Assembly: GCF_002860285.1 (NCBI RefSeq)
Contig: NZ_PGVF01000009.1
Coordinates: 62,001 to 126,000 of the forward strand
Length of the DNA stretch: 64,000 bases
Source of the DNA: Bacillus sp. M6-12
Lineage (GTDB): Bacteria > Bacillota > Bacilli > Bacillales > DSM-1321
Direction of reading: 5' to 3'
In this document: piece by piece, positions 7,833 through 16,405 of the stretch
Layout of the letters: each line of letters starts with the position of its first letter
Position numbering within the stretch: the stretch's first letter is position 1
Made by a program: the position numbers and the translations under genes
Notes under the pieces: model-generated
What the model was told of the DNA's origin: nothing
The model's input: only the letters and a program-made list of their open reading frames with translations
Database searches by the model: none

Positions 7833-9197
7833 TTGAGATTAAGCACAAAATACTTAGGTATTGTTTATCAATTTACTTCATTAAAGGATTTGCTGGCAAA
7901 AGCAAATGAAGAGAAATCCGGAGACCGACTGGCCGGGATTGCAGCGGAAACGGTTCAGGAGCGTATAGCGGCAAAACAAGTATTAAGTGAAATTACATTA
8001 TCTGACATAAGAGAAAATCCTTTGCTATCCCCAGAAGATGATGAGGTTTCAAGAATCATTGAAGGAGAGCTCAATATACCAGTCTATAATTCGATAAAAA
8101 ACTGGTCCGTCTCTGAGCTTCGTGAATATATTTTATCCGATAGCACGTCAGGCGAAGACCTGCAGCGGCTCGGCAGAGGGTTAAACAGTGAAATGATTGC
8201 TGCTGTTGCTAAAATTATGTCAAATCTTGATTTGGTGCATGCGGCAAACAAGATTGAAATATTATCAAAATGCAATATTACGATCGGGCAAAAAGGGGTA
8301 TTGGCTTCAAGGCTCCAGCCAAATCATCCAACTGATAATGTGGAAGGGATGATAGCTTCCTTAAAAGAAGGTTTATCTTATGGCATTGGAGATGCGGTTA
8401 TTGGCATAAATCCTGTCGATGATTCCGTTGAAAGTGTAAAACGGCTTTTGCATGCTACCTACGATTTCATTCAAGACTGGCAGATCCCTACGCAAAATTG
8501 CGTATTAGCACATGTAACTGCCCAGATGAAGGCCATTAAGCAGGGTGCCCCTGCTGACATGATTTTTCAAAGCATTGCTGGAACGGAAGCGGCTAACCGT
8601 TCGTTTGGTATCTCGGCTTCGCTATTAGAAGAGGCGAATGAAATGGCCAAATCTTATGGTACTGGGACGGGTCCGCAGCGGCTGTATTTTGAAACAGGCC
8701 AGGGATCAGAGCTTTCAGCAGAAGCCCATTTTGGAATTGACCAAATGACATTAGAGTCAAGAAATTACGGTTTTGCCCGCTATTACGATCCTTATATTGT
8801 AAATACAGTTGTTGGCTTTATCGGACCTGAGTATTTATACAATAACAAACAAGTAATCCGTGCAGGGCTGGAAGATCACTTTATGGGCAAGATGCACGGG
8901 ATTCCGATGGGTGTAGACATTTGCTACACCAACCATATTAAAGCAGATCAAAACGACATTGAAGACCTTGGGGTTTTGCTCACGGCAGCAGGGGTGAACT
9001 TTATTATTGCAACCCCGATGGGGGACGATTGCATGCTGAACTATCAATCTATGAGTTACCACGACGTGGCTACACTAAGACAAACTATGAATAGGCGGCC
9101 AGCACCTGCGTTTGAGAAATGGTTAGAGAAAATGGGGATATATGAAAATGGGAAATTGAGTAAGATAGCCGGGGATCCAACTATTTTCACCCGATAG
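7833..9197 (+). CDS. eutB: Ethanolamine ammonia-lyase large subunit, canonical copy 2
   Basis: This is the full-length catalytic subunit (454 residues), a TIM-barrel adenosylcobalamin enzyme. Conserved stretches include LQPNHPTDN, LYFETGQGSE, VNTVVGFIGPEYLY, IRAGLEDHFMGK, DICYTNH, ADQND and MGDDCMLNYQ; the Asp in GDD corresponds to a substrate-binding acid in the studied enzyme. It starts at TTG 7833 behind GGAGAGGGGG and is packed between eutA and eutC. It matches canonical EutB where copy 1 (1-566) does not, so this pair is the likely housekeeping ethanolamine lyase of the compartment. Confidence 0.96.
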   Translation: MRLSTKYLGIVYQFTSLKDLLAKANEEKSGDRLAGIAAETVQERIAAKQVLSEITLSDIRENPLLSPEDDEVSRIIEGELNIPVYNSIKNWSVSELREYILSDSTSGEDLQRLGRGLNSEMIAAVAKIMSNLDLVHAANKIEILSKCNITIGQKGVLASRLQPNHPTDNVEGMIASLKEGLSYGIGDAVIGINPVDDSVESVKRLLHATYDFIQDWQIPTQNCVLAHVTAQMKAIKQGAPADMIFQSIAGTEAANRSFGISASLLEEANEMAKSYGTGTGPQRLYFETGQGSELSAEAHFGIDQMTLESRNYGFARYYDPYIVNTVVGFIGPEYLYNNKQVIRAGLEDHFMGKMHGIPMGVDICYTNHIKADQNDIEDLGVLLTAAGVNFIIATPMGDDCMLNYQSMSYHDVATLRQTMNRRPAPAFEKWLEKMGIYENGKLSKIAGDPTIFTR

Positions 9198-9209
9198 GAG
9201 GTGTTCGCA

Positions 9210-10223
9210 ATGAATCATGAGTTAGTAGAAAAAGTCACCAAATTGGTAATTGAAAAACTGGCATCTCAGTCCAATGGAGAATCAAAAAATCCCTCTGATG
9301 AGATAGTCAGGTTTACAGGTAATTACAGCGGCCTCCAGCCTGCTACTGGGGAAAGAGCAGAAAATAATCCTCCAGATGGGTATGTGGCTTTTCGAAAACA
9401 TAATGATGAAGTTCAATCTACTGTAACTTACCAAGTGGAACAAACAACGAAGCCTAATAAAAGAGCGTATCAGTTTGAAAAGAAAACGGAAGAAGAAGGT
9501 ATTAAGGACCCTCTCAACAAAGAAGAACTCGACCGGCTGAAGAGTCAAACGCCGGCACGAATCGGAGTTGGGCGAGCGGGACTAAGGCCAAAGACAAATA
9601 CATGGCTAAAATTCAGATTTGATCATGCTGCTGCAGTAGATGCTGTTTATGGGGATGTAAGTGAAGAATTATTGAACAGTTTAAAGCTTTTTTCAGTGAA
9701 TACACAAGTTCTCGATAAAGAAGTCTACATACGCCGTCCGGATTATGGCAGGAGACTTTCCGAAGATGCCATTGCAAAGATACAAGAGAGATGTGAAAAA
9801 TCTCCAGTGGTGCAGATTATTGTGTCAGATGGTTTAAGTTCAGCGGCAATTGAAGAAAACCTGGAGGATGTGTACCTATCTCTCCAGCAATCTTTGAAAA
9901 GCCTTGGCTTGGAAGTAGGAACTCCTTTTTATATAGAAAAAGGCAGAGTAGCCGTGATGGATGATGTAGGAGAGCTGCTTAAGCCCGAAGTTATTGTTTT
10001 ATTAATCGGTGAGCGACCTGGGTTAGTAAGCGCAGAGTCATTGAGTGCATATTTGTGCTATAAGCCGAGAAAAGGGACGATTGAAGCAGACAGAATGGTA
10101 GTCTCCAATATCCATAGAGGCGGTATACCTCCTGTTGAGGCCGGTGCTTACCTTGGGACGTTAATTCAAAAGATACTTGACTATCAAGCTAGTGGAGTAT
10201 CATTAGTCCAAAAAGAAAAGTAG
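9210..10223 (+). CDS. eutC: Ethanolamine ammonia-lyase small subunit, canonical copy 2
   Basis: This is the small subunit of the main lyase, 337 residues. I choose ATG 9210, placed 6 bases after AGGAGGTG, over an in-frame GTG at 9201 that lies inside that ribosome site. The N-terminal helix HELVEKVTKLVIEKLA resembles an encapsulation peptide. It is joined to the enzyme domain by an unusually long charged linker of about 90 residues. The core shows TPARIGVGRAG, RRPDYGRRL, SDGLSSAAIE, IGERPGL and GGIPPVEAGAYL. It follows eutB by 12 bases and precedes eutL by 12 bases. Confidence 0.95.
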   Translation: MNHELVEKVTKLVIEKLASQSNGESKNPSDEIVRFTGNYSGLQPATGERAENNPPDGYVAFRKHNDEVQSTVTYQVEQTTKPNKRAYQFEKKTEEEGIKDPLNKEELDRLKSQTPARIGVGRAGLRPKTNTWLKFRFDHAAAVDAVYGDVSEELLNSLKLFSVNTQVLDKEVYIRRPDYGRRLSEDAIAKIQERCEKSPVVQIIVSDGLSSAAIEENLEDVYLSLQQSLKSLGLEVGTPFYIEKGRVAVMDDVGELLKPEVIVLLIGERPGLVSAESLSAYLCYKPRKGTIEADRMVVSNIHRGGIPPVEAGAYLGTLIQKILDYQASGVSLVQKEK

Positions 10224-10235
10224 GAGGTGTTTTAA

Positions 10236-10889
10236 ATGTCATTAGCAAGGATTCATGCAGAGGTCTTAGCTATCCGAATTATTCCTAATGTTGATTCTGC
10301 TCTCGCTGCACAATTTAACTTGCAGCCACATCAGCGGAGTTTAGCGATTTTTACATCAAACATTGATGATGTAGGCTATACAGCTCTAGACGAAGCCACA
10401 AAACGGTCAGATGTAGACGTAGTGTATGCCCGCTCTTTTTATGCCGGTGCTGCGCATGCCTCCGGGCCGTTATCAGGTGAAATGATTGGCGTCTTGGCTG
10501 GACCAAACCCTGATGAAGTTAAAAGCGGAATAGAGGCAGTGCTGCAGACTGTAGCTTCCGATGCCTATTTTGAAGCACTGAACGAGGATAAAAGCCATGC
10601 ACTCTATGCGCATGTAGTAGCGAGAACAGGCACCTATCTTTCAAAGGAAGCCGGAATCAGGCAGGGTGATCCGCTTGCTTACCTTATCGCTCCGCCGCTT
10701 GAGGCCGTATATGGGCTGGATGCCGCTTTAAAGGCAGCTGATGTTGAACTAGTTAAGTTTTTTGGGCCGCCATCTGAAACGAATTTCGGAGGAGGACTCC
10801 TGACTGGCTCTCAGTCTGCCTGCCAGGCGGCAGCGGATGCATTCAGGGATGCCATAATGGGTATCTCTCAAAACCCAAAAAAGCTCTAA
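10236..10889 (+). CDS. eutL: Tandem-domain microcompartment shell protein EutL
   Basis: EutL is a BMC-T shell protein with two fused BMC domains. It forms trimers whose central pore is thought to gate large molecules. The 217-residue product has the EutL-typical start ARIHAEVLAIRIIPNVD, the central YARSFYAGAAHASGPLSGE and a second-domain FFGPPSETNFGGGLLTG. An AGGAGGTG site lies 8 bases before ATG 10236. The length agrees with the family norm. It sits between the lyase and aldehyde dehydrogenase genes, as in many Firmicutes eut loci. Confidence 0.96.
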   Translation: MSLARIHAEVLAIRIIPNVDSALAAQFNLQPHQRSLAIFTSNIDDVGYTALDEATKRSDVDVVYARSFYAGAAHASGPLSGEMIGVLAGPNPDEVKSGIEAVLQTVASDAYFEALNEDKSHALYAHVVARTGTYLSKEAGIRQGDPLAYLIAPPLEAVYGLDAALKAADVELVKFFGPPSETNFGGGLLTGSQSACQAAADAFRDAIMGISQNPKKL

Positions 10890-10921
10890 ATATATAGAAG
10901 TTGAGGGAAGGAGTGAAAGAA

Positions 10922-12448
10922 TTGCAGTTTGACCAAGATCTCCAATCGATCCAGGAAATGCGGGATGCGGTTCAAAAGGCGAAAGAAGCACAGCAGAAAT
11001 ACCTGGCGTATTCTCAGGAACAAGTGGATGCAATAGTAAAAAGAGCTGCAGATGCTGCATTCAGCAAATCGCTTGAACTGGCAAAATTAGCTGTAGATGA
11101 AACAAGAATGGGTATTGTGGAACATAAAAAAATAAAGAATGAAGTAGGTTCCCGTGCTGTTTATGAATCTATTAAAAATGAAAAAACAGTAGGGATTATT
11201 AACGAAGACCCTGTTAAAAAGATAGTCGAGGTAGCAGCGCCATTTGGTATAATTGCGGGCATTATCCCGACCACAAATCCTACTTCAACAGCCATTTTTA
11301 AAGCTTTGATTGCACTGAAAACAAGGAATGCAATAGTCGTCAGCCCACACCCGCGTGCTGTTAATTGCACTGTGGAAGCCTTAAAGATCTGTCTCGAGGC
11401 TGCCATTGAGGCCGGGGCGCCTGAAGGTTTGATTGGGTGGATATCAAAGCCATCGATGGCTGCAACAAATGAATTGATGAAACATAAAGATGTAAACTTA
11501 ATTTTGGCAACCGGGGGCGGGGGACTTGTTCGTGCTGCATATAGTTCCGGCAAGCCAGCCTACGGGGTAGGTCCGGGAAATGTTCCGGTCTATTTAGAAA
11601 AGACGGCAAATGTTTCACGGGCAGTTAAAATGATAGTTGAAAGCAAAACGTTTGATAATGGGACGATTTGTGCAACTGAACAGTCAATCATTGTTGACCG
11701 AAATATTCAGCAAATGGCGTTAAGAGAGCTGAAAAACAATGGGGCATACCTTTTGAATGAGGAAGAAAAAAATCGCCTTGAAAAAATTATTTCTCCGTCA
11801 CCAGGGCATTTAAATCCTGACATTGTAGGCCAGAGTGCTGTAAAAATTGCTGAAATGGCAGGTGTAAATGTTCCTTCTTCTACAAGGCTTCTGGTCGCAG
11901 AAGAAACAAGGGTTGGGAAAAATATTCCGTTTTCAATTGAAAAGCTTTCACCGATTTTCGCGCTCTATACAGCAGAAACTTATGAGGAAGCAAAAGAGCT
12001 TTGCTGGAAGCTGCTGAATTTGGGTGGAAGAGGGCACAGTTTATCACTGCACACCAGTGATGACAATATCGCCAGAGAGTTTGCCCTAGAAATGCCTGTT
12101 TCAAGAATGATGGTTAATACACTGTCGTCCATTGGTGCAGTTGGGGCAACTACAGGTTTGATGCCTTCCCTGACACTGGGCTGCGGGTCCTTTGGCGGTA
12201 ATATCACCTCAGACAATGTAACAGCGAGACATTTAATCAATATTAAAAGAATGGCATACGGAATCAAGGATGTGTCCATTCCAGCACCTTCTCAAAATGA
12301 GTCTGCAGCTGCTTCCATCCAATCAGGCGACTCCGTAAATGAAATCGTTGACAGGGTTGTAAAACAAATTCAGCCCTCGGTCAATATTGATCCAAAAGCA
12401 ATTGCTGAAATGGTGAATCAAGTAATCAAAAAATATCAAACCAACTAA
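10922..12448 (+). CDS. eutE: CoA-acylating acetaldehyde dehydrogenase EutE
   Basis: EutE converts acetaldehyde, NAD+ and CoA to acetyl-CoA inside the compartment. I take TTG 10922 (8 bases after AAGGAG) as start, giving 508 residues; an earlier in-frame TTG at 10901 would start before that site. The catalytic Cys lies in NGTICATEQS and the NAD-binding region includes IIPTTNPTS and ATGGGGLV. After the enzyme domain (about 1-450) a linker leads to two amphipathic helices (VNEIVDRVVKQI and IAEMVNQVIKKY). These look like a C-terminal encapsulation peptide rather than the N-terminal one of enteric EutE. Confidence 0.95.
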   Translation: MQFDQDLQSIQEMRDAVQKAKEAQQKYLAYSQEQVDAIVKRAADAAFSKSLELAKLAVDETRMGIVEHKKIKNEVGSRAVYESIKNEKTVGIINEDPVKKIVEVAAPFGIIAGIIPTTNPTSTAIFKALIALKTRNAIVVSPHPRAVNCTVEALKICLEAAIEAGAPEGLIGWISKPSMAATNELMKHKDVNLILATGGGGLVRAAYSSGKPAYGVGPGNVPVYLEKTANVSRAVKMIVESKTFDNGTICATEQSIIVDRNIQQMALRELKNNGAYLLNEEEKNRLEKIISPSPGHLNPDIVGQSAVKIAEMAGVNVPSSTRLLVAEETRVGKNIPFSIEKLSPIFALYTAETYEEAKELCWKLLNLGGRGHSLSLHTSDDNIAREFALEMPVSRMMVNTLSSIGAVGATTGLMPSLTLGCGSFGGNITSDNVTARHLINIKRMAYGIKDVSIPAPSQNESAAASIQSGDSVNEIVDRVVKQIQPSVNIDPKAIAEMVNQVIKKYQTN

Positions 12449-12464
12449 TTAGGAGGAATTTCAA

Positions 12465-12758
12465 ATGGCAAGAGAATTAACAGCATTAGGTATGATTGAA
12501 ACAAAAGGATTAGTGGCATCTATTGAAGCAGCAGACGCAATGGTAAAGGCAGCAAATGTACATCTGGTAGGCAAGGTCCATGTTGGAGGCGGTATCGTAA
12601 CTGTATTGGTCCGCGGTGATGTTGGAGCTGTAAAAGCAGCTACTGACGCAGGTGGAGCGGCTGCACAGCGCGTTGGCGAACTGCTTTCCGTGCATGTAAT
12701 TCCACGCCCTCACAACGAACTGGAGAGCATTTTGCCAAAGTTCGATATCGAAATATAA
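12465..12758 (+). CDS. eutM: Microcompartment hexameric shell protein EutM
   Basis: EutM is a BMC-H protein that builds the flat facets of the shell. The 97 residues match the family length. Typical motifs are [19 protein letters not shown], a Lys-containing strand after it, and [10 protein letters not shown] followed by HVIPRPH. Start ATG 12465 follows TTAGGAGGAATTTC. It lies between the aldehyde dehydrogenase and PduL, whose peptides it may hold inside the shell. It is clearly paralogous to the BMC-H gene at 14371. Confidence 0.97.
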   Translation: MARELTALGMIETKGLVASIEAADAMVKAANVHLVGKVHVGGGIVTVLVRGDVGAVKAATDAGGAAAQRVGELLSVHVIPRPHNELESILPKFDIEI

Positions 12759-12772
12759 TCGGGGTTTAGCGA

Positions 12773-13426
12773 ATGAATCAGCAAGCCATACAAAAGGTTG
12801 TCGAAGAGGTAATCCAGCGATTAACTGGCATTGCCTCTGACAATCAATCTATTCCGATAGCCGTCTCTGCCAGGCATTGCCATCTTAATGAAGAAGATTT
12901 AGCAATACTTTTCGGTGAGGGCTTTACACTTACAAAAAAGGCGGACTTATCACAGCCGGGACAATTTGCCGCAAATGAAACCATTACAATTGTCGGACCC
13001 AGGGGAAGCATTGAAAAAGTTAGGATTCTTGGTCCTGCACGAAATTTGACACAGGTTGAAATAAGTAAAACAGATTCCATTAAGCTTGGTGCCAGGCCGC
13101 CATTGAGGGAATCGGGGAATATAAAAGCTTCTGCTCCCATTACCCTTGTTGGTCCTAACGGAAGTGTATATAAAAGGGAAGGCCTAATCATAGCCCAGGC
13201 CCATATCCATATGTCGGAAGAAGACGCAGCCGGATTTGGTGTGGAAAATGGTGAGTACGTCAAAGTAACCACTGAAGGAGAACGCCCAATAACAATGGAA
13301 AAAGTCCTGATACGGATTTCTCCGCGGTATAGACTTGAAATGCATATTGATACCGATGAAGCCAATGCAGCCCTGATTGCATCCGGTACCACAGGAATCC
13401 TTTCAAAATATGGTGGATTAACATGA
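12773..13426 (+). CDS. pduL: Microcompartment phosphotransacylase PduL/EutD-type
   Basis: PduL converts acetyl-CoA and phosphate to acetyl phosphate and regenerates CoA in the lumen. It has no relation to the housekeeping Pta. The 217 residues begin with an encapsulation-type helix IQKVVEEVIQRLTG. The two PduL half-domains follow, with the metal-binding SARHCHLNEEDL and AQAHIHMSEEDA motifs and the conserved RILGPARNLTQVEIS. It starts at ATG 12773, 14 bases after eutM. Its stop overlaps the next start by 4 bases (ATGA), so the two are coupled. Confidence 0.95.
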   Translation: MNQQAIQKVVEEVIQRLTGIASDNQSIPIAVSARHCHLNEEDLAILFGEGFTLTKKADLSQPGQFAANETITIVGPRGSIEKVRILGPARNLTQVEISKTDSIKLGARPPLRESGNIKASAPITLVGPNGSVYKREGLIIAQAHIHMSEEDAAGFGVENGEYVKVTTEGERPITMEKVLIRISPRYRLEMHIDTDEANAALIASGTTGILSKYGGLT

Positions 13427-14076
13427 TTAGCCGGGAATTGATAGAGAAAATTGTTTTTGAAGTTTTAACAAAAATGAATGTGGCTGAATCAGCCGAGAAT
13501 TTTTTGCACTCCAAACCTAATCTAATGGTTGTAAAAGGTGACAAGGAGATTGATATATCATCTCTGAAGCAGCTTGAATCTAAATGGAATGTACTTTTTA
13601 CAAGTGCAAGTGATCCAAAGGAAGCTGTCCATGCAGTTCTTTTTTTAAATGCTGATCAAGATCTGTTGGTGAAAGGTGCATTGGGGATTGCCGACACTTC
13701 ACAAAGCAGTTTACTTGCTAAATATCTTTTGAAGGGGTCCGAGGTTACCTTAATTCCTGACACTTTACTGGAGAATGCCATCTTAGCTGATGATCAGATA
13801 ACCAAAAATGCTTATGCAGCCCAGCTGTTGGAATATAAGGAAAGACTTCAAACTTACGGGGTGAAAATTGAATCCCTGACAAATTTTTTGGAGTCTGCCG
13901 GCCAGAACCTTAAACAGCCTGAGCAAGCTCTTTCTTTTGAAGGCAAGTTGTTATCCCAAAAGGAAGTTCAGGCCAGCACCGAACAAGACATTAAGATCTC
14001 TGCCAAAACCATAGTCACACCATTAGCGCGCGACACTGCAAGGGATTTGGGGAAAACCATTTCGGTGATTGATTAG
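13423..14076 (+). CDS. Uncharacterised eut microcompartment protein (eut_hyp-like)
   Basis: The 217-residue product has no function I can name. Its first residues, RELIEKIVFEVLTKM, form an amphipathic helix like an encapsulation peptide, so it is probably luminal. The middle has alternating hydrophobic strands and helices without a nucleotide loop or obvious catalytic motif. The end, TIVTPLARDTARDLGKTI, resembles the C-terminal tag of several microcompartment proteins. Position and size agree with the family of unknown function found between pduL and eutN in Firmicutes eut operons. It overlaps pduL by 4 bases and is followed by eutN after 16 bases. Confidence 0.8.
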   Translation: MISRELIEKIVFEVLTKMNVAESAENFLHSKPNLMVVKGDKEIDISSLKQLESKWNVLFTSASDPKEAVHAVLFLNADQDLLVKGALGIADTSQSSLLAKYLLKGSEVTLIPDTLLENAILADDQITKNAYAAQLLEYKERLQTYGVKIESLTNFLESAGQNLKQPEQALSFEGKLLSQKEVQASTEQDIKISAKTIVTPLARDTARDLGKTISVID

Positions 14077-14092
14077 GAAGGACGGTAGTTAC

Positions 14093-14365
14093 ATGCAAAT
14101 TGGTACTGTGATCGGAAATGTCTGGGCAACCCGTAAAGAGGAGAATCTCCGGGGGTTAAAGTTCTTAATTGTTCAGCCTGAACTCCCCGATGAGACTGCA
14201 GCAGGAACACCGTTTATTGCGGTGGACCGAATTGGTGCAGGTGTTGGCGATAAAGTTATGGTCACCACAGGAAGTGCAGCTGCAAATATGGAGCCGGAGC
14301 AAAACCTGCCCATTGATGCTCTCATTATCGGAATTATAGACTCTATTGACACAGAGAAGAGGTGA
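14093..14365 (+). CDS. eutN: Microcompartment pentameric vertex protein EutN
   Basis: EutN/CcmL-type BMC-P proteins form pentamers that cap shell vertices. I choose ATG 14093 (90 residues), which gives the canonical start MQIGTVIGNVWATRKEE; an in-frame start at 14069 would add eight atypical residues. Other motifs are LKFLIVQPE, AVDRIGAGVGDKVMV and the C-terminal DALIIGIIDSI. AGGAAGG lies upstream. The stop codon lies just upstream of the TTG that probably starts the next gene. Confidence 0.96.
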   Translation: MQIGTVIGNVWATRKEENLRGLKFLIVQPELPDETAAGTPFIAVDRIGAGVGDKVMVTTGSAAANMEPEQNLPIDALIIGIIDSIDTEKR

Positions 14366-14370
14366 TTTGG

Positions 14371-14757
14371 TTGGCAAAAGCGTTAGGAATGATTGAAACA
14401 CGAGGTCTTATCGGTTCCATTGAGGCAGCAGATGCGATGGTAAAGTCAGCTGATGTCCGATTGGTAAAGCAGGAAAAAATTGACGGAGCTTTAGTTTCCG
14501 TACTGGTAGAAGGTGATGTCGGTGCTGTACAGGCAGCGGTAGACGCTGGAAAGGAAGCAGCCAAGAGAGTTGGGGAACTAGTATCATTCCATGTTATTCC
14601 AAACCCGGACGAGGGGATTGGAAACATGCTGCTGAAAGATCAAAAGGCATCTCCTGCCCCGCCAGTAAAAAAGCCAGAGGCAAAGTCAAAAAATAAGACA
14701 GGTAATGTTAACACCCCAAACACGCTGCAAGAGGAGCCGCCTTCAAAAAATGAGTAA
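14371..14757 (+). CDS. BMC-H shell protein with Lys/Pro-rich tail (EutK/EutM-like)
   Basis: The first 90 residues are a standard BMC-H domain ([42 protein letters not shown]). About 38 residues of low-complexity tail follow, rich in Lys, Pro, Ser and Asn. The tail is shorter than the helix-turn-helix domain of enteric EutK, so I do not use that name. I place the start at TTG 14371, 6 bases after GAGGTG, giving [10 protein letters not shown]; a GTG at 14362 would lie in the ribosome site. The basic tail could contact cargo or nucleic acid; this is inference. Confidence 0.93.
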   Translation: MAKALGMIETRGLIGSIEAADAMVKSADVRLVKQEKIDGALVSVLVEGDVGAVQAAVDAGKEAAKRVGELVSFHVIPNPDEGIGNMLLKDQKASPAPPVKKPEAKSKNKTGNVNTPNTLQEEPPSKNE

Positions 14758-14795
14758 AAAGAGGCTGGAAGCTTTTAATAATGGAGGACAACGCA

Positions 14796-15734
14796 ATGGC
14801 ATTTAAACGGCGCAAGATAGTTGTAGTTGGAGCTGGCTTTACCGGTGCAACAGCTGCCCTCCTGCTATCGCAGAAAGAACTGGGGGATGTCATATTATTC
14901 GATATTCCATCACAGACAAACCCTGCAAAGGGTAAAGCATTGGATATACTTCAGGCAAGCCCTGTCCAGAGATATAATGCAAACATAACTGGCACATCCA
15001 GCTATGAGGATATTAAAGATGCTGATTTAGTGCTGATTACTGCCGGACTGCCCCGGAAACCGGGAATGAGCCGCGATGACTTGGTGGCAACCAATGCAAA
15101 GATCATGGAAGAAGTATCCGCAAATATTAAACGCTATGCACCAAATAGTTATATTATCGTATTGAGTAACCCTGTTGATGCAATGACATATGTATGCTAT
15201 AAGATTACGGGATTTCCTAAAAATCGCGTTATCGGCCAATCAGGAGTATTGGATACAGCGCGCTTCAACACTTTTGTCGCACAGGAACTAAACGTTTCCA
15301 TAGAGGATGTAAGCGGTTTTGTACTAGGGGGACATGGAGATGATATGGTTCCTTTAGTAAGGTATTCATATATAGGCGGAATACCATTGGATAAAATCCT
15401 CCCAAAAGAACGAATTGATGCGATTGTAGAACGGACGCGAAAAGGCGGAGGAGAAATCGTTAATTTGCTGGGCCAGGGAAGCGCCTATTACGCACCAGCA
15501 GCATCAATGGTACAAATGGCTGAAGCGATCCTTAAAGATAAGAAAAGGGTACTGCCTTCGATAGCATTCCTAGAAGGGGAATATGGATACAATGACCTTT
15601 ATCTGGGGGTACCAACTATCATAGGTGGGGACGGTATTGAAAGCATAATCGAAATTCCGTTGACAGCCGAGGAAAAAACGGCCTTGGACCGCTCAGCCCA
15701 GTCTGTCAGAAATGTAATCTCGATCTTGAATTAA
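14796..15734 (+). CDS. mdh: Malate dehydrogenase at the end of the eut locus
   Basis: The 312-residue product is a full-length NAD-dependent malate dehydrogenase of the LDH-like Bacillus type. It has [13 protein letters not shown] at the dinucleotide fold, [13 protein letters not shown] (mobile loop with substrate Arg), SNPVDAMTY, and the catalytic [16 protein letters not shown] 14796 follows GGAGGA. It begins 38 bases after the tailed BMC-H gene and is followed by a terminator, so it appears to be the last gene of the eut transcript. No encapsulation helix is visible. The usual Bacillus mdh lies with citrate cycle genes, so this may be a second copy; that cannot be tested here. Confidence 0.93.
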   Translation: MAFKRRKIVVVGAGFTGATAALLLSQKELGDVILFDIPSQTNPAKGKALDILQASPVQRYNANITGTSSYEDIKDADLVLITAGLPRKPGMSRDDLVATNAKIMEEVSANIKRYAPNSYIIVLSNPVDAMTYVCYKITGFPKNRVIGQSGVLDTARFNTFVAQELNVSIEDVSGFVLGGHGDDMVPLVRYSYIGGIPLDKILPKERIDAIVERTRKGGGEIVNLLGQGSAYYAPAASMVQMAEAILKDKKRVLPSIAFLEGEYGYNDLYLGVPTIIGGDGIESIIEIPLTAEEKTALDRSAQSVRNVISILN

Positions 15735-15759
15735 AAATCCTTTTTATACCTGATTCGAT

Positions 15760-15791
15760 AAAACGGCCTGAAATAGCAGGCCGTTTTATTG
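15760..15791 (+). terminator. Terminator after mdh (bidirectional)
   Basis: A perfect 11-bp stem AAAACGGCCTG/CAGGCCGTTTT with a 6-base loop has T-rich 3' flanks on both strands. It closes the eut locus and can also terminate the convergent membrane-protein genes. Confidence 0.92.
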
Positions 15792-15812
15792 CGTCCATTC
15801 GGAAAGAGTCAA

Positions 15813-16388
15813 CTATAGCGAATTCAATTTTCTTTTTGTCCTAATCCCAGCCCAAATAGCTACAATTAGTCCGCCTGCACTGTCTGCTATTAAATCGGAC
15901 ATCGTGTCCTTATTGCCACCTCCTTGCAATGTCATTCCGAATAATTGGTCAGATCCGAATTCATAGAATTCCCAAATGACTCCGCCCAGTACGGAGAAGG
16001 AAAATGTAAAGAGAAAGACGAACCAAGGTGAAATGTGTTCTCCTGCATTTCTGTGGGCCAGGCGTTCATACAATGCTATAGCAGCAAAAGCGAGAAGCAC
16101 TCCGCTTAGCACATGCAGAAAAGTGTCCCACCAGCCAAGCCCGTACCAGCCTAGAATCGAACCTAGATATTGTGATGCAAAAAGAAATATTAGATAAGAA
16201 AAAATCAATGGCTGGTTAAATTGAAGTTTTGTAAATAGCGCCAATAATAAAGGGATAGCACCGCAAACGGCACCCCCTATGGCGACCAGCGATTTAAACG
16301 ATTCACCTGATGTGTAATAGAAGACAGCGAGACCTGCCATAAACAGTACATACAGCAAGCTCAGTATTAAAACCAGCTTACGATTCAC
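15813..16388 (-). CDS. YjdF/DUF2238-like membrane protein, copy A
   Basis: The 191-residue product has about six hydrophobic segments and starts at GTG 16388 behind GGAGGTG. The conserved pattern WWDTFLHVLSG, then IWEFYEFGSDQ and finally NKDTMSDLIADSAGG matches the YjdF/DUF2238 family of integral membrane proteins, whose function is unknown. The repeated acidic and His residues in membrane loops hint at a metal or lipid-headgroup site, but that is only inference. A close paralogue lies 17 bases upstream on the same strand, so the two are probably co-transcribed. Confidence 0.8.
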   Translation of the reverse strand: MNRKLVLILSLLYVLFMAGLAVFYYTSGESFKSLVAIGGAVCGAIPLLLALFTKLQFNQPLIFSYLIFLFASQYLGSILGWYGLGWWDTFLHVLSGVLLAFAAIALYERLAHRNAGEHISPWFVFLFTFSFSVLGGVIWEFYEFGSDQLFGMTLQGGGNKDTMSDLIADSAGGLIVAIWAGIRTKRKLNSL

Positions 16389-16405
16389 ATTTTCACCTCC
16401 AGTTT

